DNA of 64,000 bases, from positions 62,001 to 126,000 of the forward strand of contig NZ_JPOS01000075.1 of NCBI RefSeq assembly GCF_000759025.1, written 5' to 3'. Shown here piece after piece: positions 17,901 to 28,100 of the stretch. Source of the stretch: Phaeodactylibacter xiamenensis (GTDB lineage Bacteria; Bacteroidota; Bacteroidia; Chitinophagales; Saprospiraceae). The stretch's first letter is position 1, and every line of letters starts with the position of its first letter. Both the position numbers and the translations under genes were made by a program. The notes under the pieces were generated by a model, which was given only the letters and a program-made list of their open reading frames with translations, was not told where the DNA came from and searched no databases.

Positions 17901-20900
17901 ATGCCCCAACCCTTGATGTATCCACGCCAGGCACCTATGGGCTAACGGTAACAGATGCTAACGGTTGCACAGGCACAACCAATACGGAAATTACAGAGGT
18001 GCCATTGCCGGAAGCCAACCTGCCCGACAGCGCAGCATTCTGCACGAATGGCAGCGTGGACCTGGAAGCAGCCCCCGGTTTCACCCAATACAGCTGGTCA
18101 ACCGGGGATACCTCGGCTGTAATTGAAGCGACTACTCCCGGGCTTTATTACCTGACTGTTACGGATGCGAACAGTTGTCAGGACAGCTTCGCCGTTGCGG
18201 TGGCAGAAAACCCGTTACCGGATATCAATTTGCAGGGGCCTGTAACATTCTGTGAGGGCGACAGCATAACCCTGTCTGTTGCCCCCGCTGAGTACCCCTT
18301 TGTGACCTGGTCAACGGGAAGTGAGGAAGCAGATGCAATTATTACGGCTCCCGGCCTGTATCAGGTATCTGTTTTGGATTTGAATGGGTGTATCCGCGAC
18401 TCCATATTCACCGTTGAGGAATTGGCCCTGCCAGCTATTGAAATTACCGGGCCGGATTTCGTTTGCGCTACGGACAGCGCCACGTTGCAGGCAACGCCGG
18501 GGCTGATGGACTATATCTGGTCCTCTGGTGCTGGGGGTTCCGAAATTATAGCAGATAGTACCGCCACCTATCTGGTCACTGCTACAGGGGATAATGGCTG
18601 TTCAAATACCGCTACTTTTGACTTTGAGGTTATTGATTTGCCAGAGGTGGCATTGCCTGATTCAGCCTGGTACTGCGAGGATGGCGCTGTGGTTATCGGG
18701 GTGCCTGCAGGGCCTGGTTTAGCCTACGAGTGGGCTACCGGAGAGACGGCATCAGAAATTGAAGTGGATGTGCCTGGCAGTTACATTTTAACAGCGACCA
18801 CCCCTGAAGGCTGTACCACCCAATCCGCTATTATTGTTGAAGAAATACCCGAACCGGAGGCAGTCATTACAGGTGACCTCAGTGTATGCCCCGGAGAAGC
18901 GAACGCGCTGAGCGTAGCGGATAATGATTATACCTTTTTGTGGTCTACCGGGGATACGACCAGTCAGATTATGGTGACGGACCCACAGGCCTATATGGTT
19001 ACAGTGACGGATGCTTTCGGATGCGTAAGTTCCGCAAATGCTATTGTCATTGCCTCTGTTGCTCCTGATGTGGAGATCACCGGTGCTGCACCGTTTTGCG
19101 AGCGCGATTCCATTTTCCTAAATGCGGGCGACCATACCAGCTATCAGTGGTCAGGAGGGGAGACGACATCGAGTATACCTGTCACCCAAAGCGGTAATTT
19201 TGCTGTGACGGTTACAAATACAGCAGGCTGCACAGCTGCTGATACCATACAAATCACAGCCTTTCCATTACCTGACCCCGAATTGCCTGTTTACCAGGCT
19301 GGCTGTGACGGGGAAAGCTTCCAGATTGAAGCTCAGGCAGGCTTTGAGTCTTACCTGTGGAGCAACGGAGAAGAAGACCTGAGTATTAATGTGCAATCTC
19401 CCGGCATTTACACCCTTGCGGTAACGGATGAGAATGGTTGTACTGCAATTGATACTGCTGAAGTTTTCATTCAGCCTACGCCCGATCTGGAATTGACGCC
19501 GGCACAAAACATCTGTCTGGGTAGTTCCACCACCATCTCTGTGGAAGGGGAGTGGGCAGCTGTACAATGGTCAAATGGGGCCACCACCAATGAAATTACA
19601 GTTAGTGAGCAGGGCGGCTATGGTGTGGTGGTTACGGACAGCCTCGGGTGCACCGCGAATGCAGTAACGGCGGTTTTTGTCTTTGTGGTCGACGCTCCAG
19701 AGATAGAGGGGGATACCGGGTTTTGCCCCGCGGGAGCAGCTGTGTTTGCTGCTGAAGAAGGTTATGCTTCCTATCAGTGGAGCAATGGGATGACGAGCCG
19801 GGAAATTTCGGTGACTGAGGAAGGAGTCTATGCTGTGACTGTACAGGATACTGTAGGGTGCATGAACTCCGCAGAATGGGAAATCAAGCCCTACGCCAAT
19901 CCTGAAGTAGATATCTCCGGGCAAAGCGTACTGTGCGAGGGCACCTCCAATGAATTAAGCGTCACCACAGACGGTACTTTTCTGGATTGGTCTACAGGGG
20001 AAACTACGACGACCATTCAGGTGTCAGCGGAAGGGTTCTACACGGCCCGTGCCCAAAGTGATAATGAATGCATTGCCATAGATACTTTTGAAGTGGACCT
20101 GACCACTTTGCCCCTTGCCGATGCAGGAGAAAACGAAGCCATGGACTGTGATACGAGATCCGTCTTTATTGGGCCGGAAGTGGCTCCGCCTGATTTCCTG
20201 AGCTTCATGTGGACCGGTCCCGGTATAAATTCCGGCAACCAAAACAATCCTAATCCGGAGGTTTCCGAAATTGGTATGTATGGCCTGGTGGTCACCGATT
20301 TGCAAACCGGCTGTGTGTCTGAGCTCAGTGCGGTAGAAGTGACCGACAACAGCTACACACCCGCTGTGGCAGTAAGCGTGGAAGACACGCTCGACTGTAA
20401 CACCCCTACGGTAACCCTGACGGGTTCAGGTTCTCAAAATGGGCCCACCACCGTTTATCAATGGCTGGACACCAATGGGGAGCCTGTTTCCGGTGCTACC
20501 AATCTGGTGTACGAAGCCAGCGCCGTCGGGGACTTCAGTTTGATGGTTACGGACACTGCAACCGGTTGTTTTGCCGTGGAAGCAGTCTCTGTACAGGGGG
20601 ATTATGATATCCCAACAGTGGTCATCAACCCCAATGCGCCCGATTTGGACTGCAATACCACTTCTTCTTTGATACAAGCATCGGTGCATGCCGTTTACGG
20701 AGAGCCGATGCTGCAATGGTCCGAAGCGGTCCTTGGAGATATTCCCGGAGCAGATTTGCCTAATTATACCACAGTGGAGCCCGGGCACTTCTTTCTGACT
20801 GTTACGGATCCTGTTAACGGATGTTCTGCTACAGACTCTATCCAAATTACTATTGATACCCTGCCTCCTGTGGCGCTGATTGTGGCCCCTGAAGCCATTG

Positions 20901-21889
20901 ATTGTATCAACGAAACGGTTATGCTGGACGGTTCTGGTTCCTCTGCGGGAGATCAGCTGACCTACAGCTGGTCCGGTCCGGAAAGCGGGCTCGCGAACGG
21001 GGTGTTGCAGCAAACCGTGGCTACGCCCGGAAACTATCAGTTGATCGTGCAAAACGCAGTAAACGGTTGTGCTGATACCGCTCAGGTCTGGGTTGCCGAA
21101 AACCCCAACACCCTTGCAGGGGCAGAAGTATCAGCTGTCAATCCCATCTGTTACGAAGACGAAAACGGGCAAATACAGGTCCTTTCCGTAACCGGAGGGG
21201 CCGGCCCTTATCTTTACAGCCTGAACGGGGGGGCGCTGTCGATGGAGCCCCGATACTCCGGTTTGGGCAGTGGTGCCTACGAATTGCTCATTCAGGATGT
21301 GGAGGGTTGTGAATATGAAACGACCATTCTATTGGAAGAAGGCAGCCTGCCACAGCTTCAATTGGGAGAAGATCAGGAAATCCGGCTCGGCGACGAGGTT
21401 TTCCTGAATGCATTAACCAACCTCCGGGATGGAGAATGGACATCCATCCTGTGGGAGCCACAGGATTCGGCTGCCTGCGACCAATGCCTTTCCTGGATAG
21501 ACCAGCCAGAGAGTACCATCCGTTATTTTGCTACCATAACCGACACCGCTGGCTGTACAGCTACCGACAACCTGCTCGTTCGGGTGATCCGCGATTATCA
21601 GGTGTATATCCCAAATGCTTTTACCCCAAACGGAGATGGCAGTAATGATTTCTTCCTGATTTATGCAGGCAGCGATGTGGTTGAGGTGGAAAACTTTGAG
21701 ATTTACAGCCGCTGGGGGGAAAAAGTTTTCCAAATGCAGGAGTTCCCGCCCAATGACCCGCAATATGGCTGGAATGGCGTCTTCAGGGGGCAGCCTATGA
21801 ATATTGGCCATTTTACCTACTTTGCCCAAATACGTTTCGTAGATGGGGAGGTCCGCCTGTTTAAGGGAGGGGTTAACCTCGTACGTTAA
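14975..21889 (+). CDS. Giant repeat adhesin-like surface protein, T9SS type B sorting domain (paralogue 1)
   Basis: 2304 aa. The ATG at 14975 gives a signal peptide ending WMIAQ (a TTG lies directly before it). An N-terminal beta domain (about 25-220) precedes about 21 repeats of roughly 70-75 residues (about 222-1712). Each runs PEIxGxxxxCxGxxxxL, then YxxYxWSxGxxxxxIxV, then PGxYxVTVTDxxGC. Four Ig-like domains starting near a DC motif follow (1712-2047), then one SprB-like repeat (AEVSAVNPICYEDENG, GGAGPYLYSLNGG; 2048-2125), and finally a gliding-motility-associated CHU_C domain (FTPNGDGSNDFF, FEIYSRWGEKVF; 2205-2304). It is predicted to be a T9SS-exported surface filament for adhesion or gliding. 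No enzyme domain is seen. Confidence 0.88.
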   Translation: MRCCNLKSRLILTLTVLPLWMIAQNVSDCSGAIVVCGDRNIDVPDSPGELNDFQNSDNSIGCHETGESSSVWLYFRFRNDMPPGSDLLFTISPYEGGDVDYDFALFAADTRCDSLGEPDRCSYAWSVEETQTFQCGFCPFTGLGNGETDLSEGIFFDETGAMANGYVAPMVVEPGQGFYLYINEFYGVGGEQSESDGFSISFSGQAADYFDCTANPNCELQVVALDQDTALCSGNVPFTLNSEVTYATGFETYTWMGTPEALSYLDDPTSPTPQAVFPDNFSGTVEYILEVSSDGCTNSDTMTLSIEPSPTIMVGFEAFFCEGSDLTLDAGPDFASYEWSTSVTDPAIVVDEPGTYTVTVTAPGSGCTIIREVAVTEIPTPAPIIDGGPYLCEGTTDTLIVQGSYDTYSWVGLSADSFLVIDQPGNYLLRVTDPFGCQGDTTLTIEEVPAQQPQIASPPGLCPDGNATLALSESWAAYQWSDGSIDSLLVVDSTGNYAVTVTDTFGCSYSADTELLAIDAPLPEVDGDTVFCDGGSSLLLTVQNYEGYLWSTGDTTNTITVEEGGTYLVTVTAANGCTGVDSLQVTEYDPLTLDVAIVNAESLCAGDTVFAFVGQVYSNYVWSSGATGPAVAIAEAGSYSVTVTDDRGCTAIDSIQVEAFLPPVPEIFGPVGLCPDATGVLSVDPYVSVDWGGTNQDFTLPITAPGTYSVTVVDGNGCTGADTLDVVAFAEPEPQIGGDTSLCEGGAVSLFVEGLYSSLFWNGGSTDSTLVVNAPGNYSVTVTSQEGCTGTTDAIVAQFPNPQLTLDEEAVFCANSSVEISANGTYSTYHWSNGATTATTVVDSAGTYQLEVTNEFGCTATDDILVQEEAVPVSGLAGPYTFCENEDTEIQANTGYADYQWSVPGNGPSVTVDAAGTYYVTITGANNCVAVDSAVAETLPLPVPEILGGPSLCVGSSLELSASAIYATYSWEGAVNAPTLDVSTPGTYGLTVTDANGCTGTTNTEITEVPLPEANLPDSAAFCTNGSVDLEAAPGFTQYSWSTGDTSAVIEATTPGLYYLTVTDANSCQDSFAVAVAENPLPDINLQGPVTFCEGDSITLSVAPAEYPFVTWSTGSEEADAIITAPGLYQVSVLDLNGCIRDSIFTVEELALPAIEITGPDFVCATDSATLQATPGLMDYIWSSGAGGSEIIADSTATYLVTATGDNGCSNTATFDFEVIDLPEVALPDSAWYCEDGAVVIGVPAGPGLAYEWATGETASEIEVDVPGSYILTATTPEGCTTQSAIIVEEIPEPEAVITGDLSVCPGEANALSVADNDYTFLWSTGDTTSQIMVTDPQAYMVTVTDAFGCVSSANAIVIASVAPDVEITGAAPFCERDSIFLNAGDHTSYQWSGGETTSSIPVTQSGNFAVTVTNTAGCTAADTIQITAFPLPDPELPVYQAGCDGESFQIEAQAGFESYLWSNGEEDLSINVQSPGIYTLAVTDENGCTAIDTAEVFIQPTPDLELTPAQNICLGSSTTISVEGEWAAVQWSNGATTNEITVSEQGGYGVVVTDSLGCTANAVTAVFVFVVDAPEIEGDTGFCPAGAAVFAAEEGYASYQWSNGMTSREISVTEEGVYAVTVQDTVGCMNSAEWEIKPYANPEVDISGQSVLCEGTSNELSVTTDGTFLDWSTGETTTTIQVSAEGFYTARAQSDNECIAIDTFEVDLTTLPLADAGENEAMDCDTRSVFIGPEVAPPDFLSFMWTGPGINSGNQNNPNPEVSEIGMYGLVVTDLQTGCVSELSAVEVTDNSYTPAVAVSVEDTLDCNTPTVTLTGSGSQNGPTTVYQWLDTNGEPVSGATNLVYEASAVGDFSLMVTDTATGCFAVEAVSVQGDYDIPTVVINPNAPDLDCNTTSSLIQASVHAVYGEPMLQWSEAVLGDIPGADLPNYTTVEPGHFFLTVTDPVNGCSATDSIQITIDTLPPVALIVAPEAIDCINETVMLDGSGSSAGDQLTYSWSGPESGLANGVLQQTVATPGNYQLIVQNAVNGCADTAQVWVAENPNTLAGAEVSAVNPICYEDENGQIQVLSVTGGAGPYLYSLNGGALSMEPRYSGLGSGAYELLIQDVEGCEYETTILLEEGSLPQLQLGEDQEIRLGDEVFLNALTNLRDGEWTSILWEPQDSAACDQCLSWIDQPESTIRYFATITDTAGCTATDNLLVRVIRDYQVYIPNAFTPNGDGSNDFFLIYAGSDVVEVENFEIYSRWGEKVFQMQEFPPNDPQYGWNGVFRGQPMNIGHFTYFAQIRFVDGEVRLFKGGVNLVR

Positions 21890-22171
21890 TCCTGGCACTT
21901 GCCAAAGGTTGCCTGAACGTAGAATGCCGTAAGTAGATGGGCCTGTTCCCACTCAGGTTGGGTTCTCTTTCTGCCTGATTCCGGTGCCCAGTCAGCCCCG
22001 TAATTGGTGACCGCCTTATGCAGCTTGCTCAAAAAATTGTACATTAGCCTGTCATTATTTGGCGCCTATTACCTATGCCCAATACGATCAATACCTACCC
22101 CGGGATATGCCAAATGAGTTATTGCAAAGCCTTGAGTAACCAACACTCCGGGCATTAACAGAACCCAATCT
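21890..22171 (+). other. Intergenic spacer between the two giant adhesin genes
   Basis: 282 bp with no gene. A weak promoter-like arrangement is present (TTGTACATT around 22040, then ATTATTTG) but does not fit the consensus well. No terminator hairpin with a T-tract was found, so read-through from the first adhesin gene is possible. Confidence 0.5.
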
Positions 22172-25100
22172 ATGCTGAACAACTACTCGACTACTGCAGT
22201 TTGTCTAATTGCTATGCTTCTATCCGGTGCATGCCTCCTGTTGCCTGTTACCCCGGCTGTAGCTCAGTGCACAGACCCGAGCATAAGCCTGCCTGACGAA
22301 AATCAACCGGTAGCCAATCCATCGGTGTCCTACTGCGTCAACATTCCAATTAACCCTGCTATTACCGGTAACCCGATAGGCTTTTCTATGGAACTGGAAC
22401 ATACCTTTATCGGCGACTTGTCGATACGGGTAAATGCCTGCGGAGAAACTCTCATGCTGGTAACCCGCCCCGGTGGCGGCTCCTGCAATGCAGGTGCGCC
22501 CTTCGGGTCTTCAGCCAGTGTGAATGGGTACTTCACCTTTTCAGAAGGGGGCGGCCCTAACCCGGACAATGGGCTAGCGTTTGGGGGAGGAAACTATGGG
22601 CTCTCTACGGACCCTTGTAATGTCAATACGGTAAATACCTTTGCTCAACTGGCTGCTGCCTGTGGCAGTGGTCCGTATACAATTGAATTATGTATTACGG
22701 ACCATGCCAACGTTGATGTGGGTTTTGCCGGTAGCATTGCTCCGATTTTTCCGGGGGTGCCCCCTACAGTTTGTGGTTGTACAGACCCGCTGGCCACCAA
22801 TTATGACCCCACTGCCAATTTTGACGATGGCACCTGTATTTACCCTCCCGGCTGCGGCGATTTTTTCTATGATTCGGGTGGCCCGGGCGGTCAGTATTCC
22901 AATCAGGAAAATACAGTAACGACCATTTGTCCGGATATTCCCGGTGATCTGGTGGAGGTGACCTTTAATGTTTTTGACCTTGAAGGCCCTTTCGACGACC
23001 TGACCATCTATGATGGGCCCAACACCAGTTCTCCGATTATTGGAACTTTTAGCAACAACAGCCCAGGCACAGTGACCTCCAGCCACACCTCCGGATGCCT
23101 GACCTTCGTTTTTGACAGTGACTTTAGCGGTACCGGTAACGGATGGGCAGCATTTGTGGATTGTGTGCAGCCTTGTATCCCGCCACCCCCTCCAATAGTA
23201 ACTCCGGTACAGGTGTGTCAGGGAGAGAGTGCTATGCTTTCGGCAGCAGCTTGCCCCGGAGGTACGATCCGCTGGTATACAAGCCCCACCGGTGGCAGCC
23301 CGATTGCTAGCGGGCCAGTCTATAATACCCCCGTACTCAATAACAATACTACCTATTATGTAGCCTGTGATATTGGGGATTGTGCTTCAGACCGTGCCGC
23401 CGTTCCTGTTACTGTGGTTCCTCCGGTTACGCCCTCCCTTATACCCATTGGCCCATTTTGCCAGGGTGCTCCCCCGCTGTTGTTGTCGAATGTGCAGGAT
23501 GGCGTTCTGGGTACCTGGAGCGGGACCGGTGTCAATGCCGGGACTTTCACACCTTCCATAAACGGGATTTTTGCGCTGACTTTCACTCCTTCACCGGGGG
23601 AATGTGCCCTGCCTGCCGTACTGGTGGTGGAAGTACTTCAGAACCCCGTTCCCAATATAACAGGCCCGGATGCGATCTGTGATGGCAACCCTGAATTCCT
23701 GAGTGTGTCCGGCAACTTTGCCAGTTACCTCTGGAATACCAACGATGTCACTCAGACCATTCCAATATTCAGCCCGGGCACCTATTCCGTGACCGTCACG
23801 ACTCAGCCTGGCAACTGTATTGGCGAATCTTCCTTCACGGTAGGCGAAAGCCCTGCTCCTGCGCCGACGATTAGCGGTGATCTTCAAATCTGTCCCGGTG
23901 AAAGCACCACACTAACAGCCAATGGCGGGTTTAGTAGTTATGAATGGTCCGACGGGACCACCGGCAACACTTTGAGTGTCAATACACCCGGGGGTGTGGA
24001 AGTGACGGTAACGGACGCTAATGGCTGTGAAGGCATAGCCGTTGCAACGGTATCTGAAATCAGTCTGCCTGACCCGCAGATATCCGGCCCCTCGATCTTG
24101 TGCCCCAATGTTGAAGGCGTTTTGGCCATTGCTAATGCCGCCGCTTATGATAGCTTTACCTGGTCGACCAATGACAATACCGGGCAAATTACCATTCCTG
24201 GCCCGGGTACCTACAGCGTTACGGTAGCCAATCAGGGATGCAGCACCACCTCGACTTTTACGGTTGCTGAAGATGCTGCCATCCCGCCTTCCATAACAGG
24301 CCCCCTCAGTTTCTGTGATGATGGCTCAACAACACTTTCAGTGAGCCCGGCTTACGATAGCTACAGCTGGTCTACCGGCGGCAGTGCCCAAACAGAGGAA
24401 GTTATCAGTGGAGGCAATGTGGGCGTTACGGTTACGGATGCCAACGGCTGTGTTGCCGAGACCAGCGCAACCGTGGTCGAAAACCCACTGCCGAACGTGC
24501 AAATCACCGGGGACGATGTTATTTGTGAGGAGGCGTTCGGAGTGCTGAATGTCGTTAATGGTTCTGCCTACACAGATATCATTTGGAGTAATACGGAAAC
24601 AGACCCCACAATAGCTATTAGCAGTGCCGGAACCTACAGCGTTACCGCCACTGATCTGAATGGATGTACGGGTACTGCTACCTTTGAAGTCGAAGAGGTG
24701 GCCTTGCCGGATGCTTCCATTTCCGGTGTGACAAGCTATTGTACCGGTACCAGTACGACACTTACGGCAAGCCCGGCGGGCCTTTCGTATGAATGGTCCA
24801 ATGGCGCCACTACTCAAACTGCTGAAATCACCACCCCCGGCACCGTTTTCGTGACGGTCACCAACGCCTCGGGCTGCCAGAGCGTGGCCTCGATTGGCGT
24901 TACGGAGGTTACAGAACTGTCTCCGGAAATTATCGGCCCCACCGAGTTTTGCGAAGGGGCGTCCATCTTTCTGGTCGGGCAGGGAGGCTTCGCAGCTTAT
25001 GAGTGGTCTGATAATACACCCACTCAGGAATTGGAAGTAACAGCAGGGGGCACCTACACGCTCACGGTCACTGACGCAAACGGATGTACAGGGACGGCTT

Positions 25101-28100
25101 CCTATGTCGTTACTGAAAACCCATTGCCAGAGGTTCCCATCACAGGAGAACTGTCTTTCTGCGAAGGTACATCCACGAGCCTGAGCGGGCCGGCAGGCAT
25201 GGCCGATTACGAATGGACCGGAAATGAATCCGGGCAAAGTTTAGATGTCACGGCTCCCGGCACATACAGCCTCATGGTCACGGACAACAACGGCTGCCAG
25301 AATACCGCTTCCGTGACGGTAACTGAAAATCCTCTGCCTGCGCCTGAAATCATCGGCGAACTGGCTTTCTGTGCAGACACATCAAGCGTGCTCGCCCTCT
25401 CAGAGGCTTACGAAAGTTACGAATGGTCAACCGGTAGTACGGCCCCTCTTGTTACAGTAGCGGACTCCGATGTGGTCTCCGTAACGGTTACCGATGCCAA
25501 CGGTTGTGAAAACAGTACTTCGCAAACGGTCACTGCGCAGCCTTTACCAGAATTCAATATTACCGGAACCCTTACCTTCTGTGATGGGGAAGCCGTAGTG
25601 CTTGGGGTGGATAGCACCTTCGAGTCTTATCAGTGGAGTACCGGAGCCACAACAGATAGTACAACCGTATCTGAGCCCGGGGAAGTCAGCCTTACCGTTA
25701 CTGATGCTAATGGTTGCAGCAGTACGAATGCTGTTAGCCTTACCGAAAACGCACTGCCCGAGCCCGAAATAACCGGTGAGAGCTTTTTCTGTGCAGGCGA
25801 TAGTATTGCGCTCCAGGCCACTGCTGGCTTTGAGAGCTACTCTTGGAACGATGGGTCTGACAATAATTCTTTGATCGTATCCACACAAGGTCCGTCCACC
25901 GTTACCGTCACTGATGCCAACGGTTGTCAGGGTGAGGCTTCCTTTTTTGTGGATGAGATCAGCCTGCCTGTTCCCCAAATTAACGGAGTGCCTGCTTTTT
26001 GCCCGGGCGAATCCACCACGCTATCGGCTTCCTCAATATTCGCTTCCTATGCCTGGAGCACTGGGGATACGACCGGTACAACCGCAGTGGCTAACCCAGG
26101 CAATGTGACCCTGACCGTAACGAATGCTCAGGGGTGTGTGGGGACGACTACGATAGAAACCAGTGAATACGCCACCTCTATTCCTCAGATTGACGGAGCG
26201 CCCAACTTCTGCCCCGGCACTTCGACGACACTGACCGCAGAAGCAGGCTTCGAAAATTACCAGTGGAGCAATAATACCGGCACGCCCGAAGTGGAAGTTA
26301 CAGCACCCGGTACGATTGAAGTCACCGTCACTGATGCCAACGGATGTATAACCTCCAATAGCATTGAGGTAGGGGTGTATTCGGTTTTGGCACCGGATAT
26401 TCAGGGGCCAGCGGGTTTCTGCACCGATACAACGGCTACTTTGTCCGCAGGAGCAGGATATGCGGCGTATGCCTGGTCTACCGGCAGCAGCGCAGAAAGC
26501 ATCACTATTGACAGCGGAGGCGTTTACCGGGTAACGGTAACCGATGTGAACGGCTGTATTAGCCAGGATAACTACCAGCTTTTGGAATACAATTTGCCCG
26601 CTGTAGCCATCGGAGGCTCTGCCTCTTTTTGCCCGGGCGGTTTTGCTACCCTGAATGCCGGAGCCGATTATGCCGCCTACGAATGGTCGACAGGCAGTAG
26701 TGCTTCCTCCATTGAAGTGGACCAGGAAGGACTGTATACCCTGACCGTTACCGATGACAACGGCTGCACCAATACCGCCAGCCTTCAGGTGTCGCAGCAG
26801 GAAGAATTAAGCCCGGTGATCTCGGGGCCATTGCAGTTTTGCCCGGGCACTGAGACTCAGCTTAGTGCCGGAGCCGGTTATACGGTCTACGAATGGCAGG
26901 ACGGAGCGCAGACTTCGGGGATTACGGTTACGGAGCCTGGCTCTTATTCCGTTTACGTAGAAGATGCCTCAGGCTGCTCCGGTACCGCCAGTGTGGATGT
27001 CAGCCTCTTCCCGGAACCGGTGGTCAGTATTGATGCGCCCCAGGGCTTTTGCGTGGATGCGTCCACCACCCTTACCGCGAACGGAGCCAGCCTGTCTTCC
27101 TTTGAGTGGGAAGACGGGAGTTTTGACCCCGAGCGGACCGTCACCGAAGCCGGCACCTACACTGTATTTGCCACAGACGTTAATGGCTGTATGGATACGG
27201 CTTCCTATGACATCATTACCTTCCCCCTGCCCGATTTTGAGGTGGAAGGGACGCCTTACTTCTGCGCCGGATCAAGCACCGTGCTGCAAGCTTCGGAGCC
27301 TTTTGCCGCTTACGAATGGAATGGTAGTGCCGGAGATTCCACCCTGACCGTCAGCACTGCCGGCCTGTTTGTGCTGGAAGTGGTTGATACCAATGGCTGT
27401 CAGAACCAAGCCAGTTTGCAGGTGGAGGCTATCCCGCTACCCGTTGCTGATCCCGGTATGCCGGATACCCTGACCTGCACGGTCGAGTCCGTGGCCATAG
27501 GTGGCAACGGAACCAGTACGGGGCCGGCTTTTGTGTACGAGTGGACAGGGCCCGGCATCAATGCTCAAACCGCAGTAGTACCTTCTCCAACCGTCAGCAC
27601 TGCTGGTACCTATGAATTAATTGTGACCGATACCATCCATGGGTGCGTATCTGAGCCCGGTCTGGCTGAGGTGCCGCTTTCCAATGACGTGCCCGTGGTC
27701 AGCCTGGCCGTAAATGATACGCTCGATTGTGCCACTACCAGTCTGGTCATTGACGGAAGTGCATCATCTTCCTGGCCGGCGCTGATCTATCAGTGGGAGG
27801 ACCTGAGCGGCACCGTGCTGGCTACGAATACGGATCAGCTTCCTACCGAAGATCCGGGGTTCTACGTCCTGCTGCTGGAGGATTTGGAAACGGGCTGTGC
27901 GGAAAGAGACACAATACAGGTCATTCAGGATATCGAAACGCCAACATCGGAAGCTGGCCTCACTCAGCGGCTGGACTGCGCCATCACTAGTGTTTCGCTT
28001 AGTGCTGCCGGGTCAACGCAGGGCGAGGAGATTCAGTACACCTGGCAGAACGAAAACGGGTTTACTGTAGCCACTTCTGACTCCGTAATGGTCAATACAC

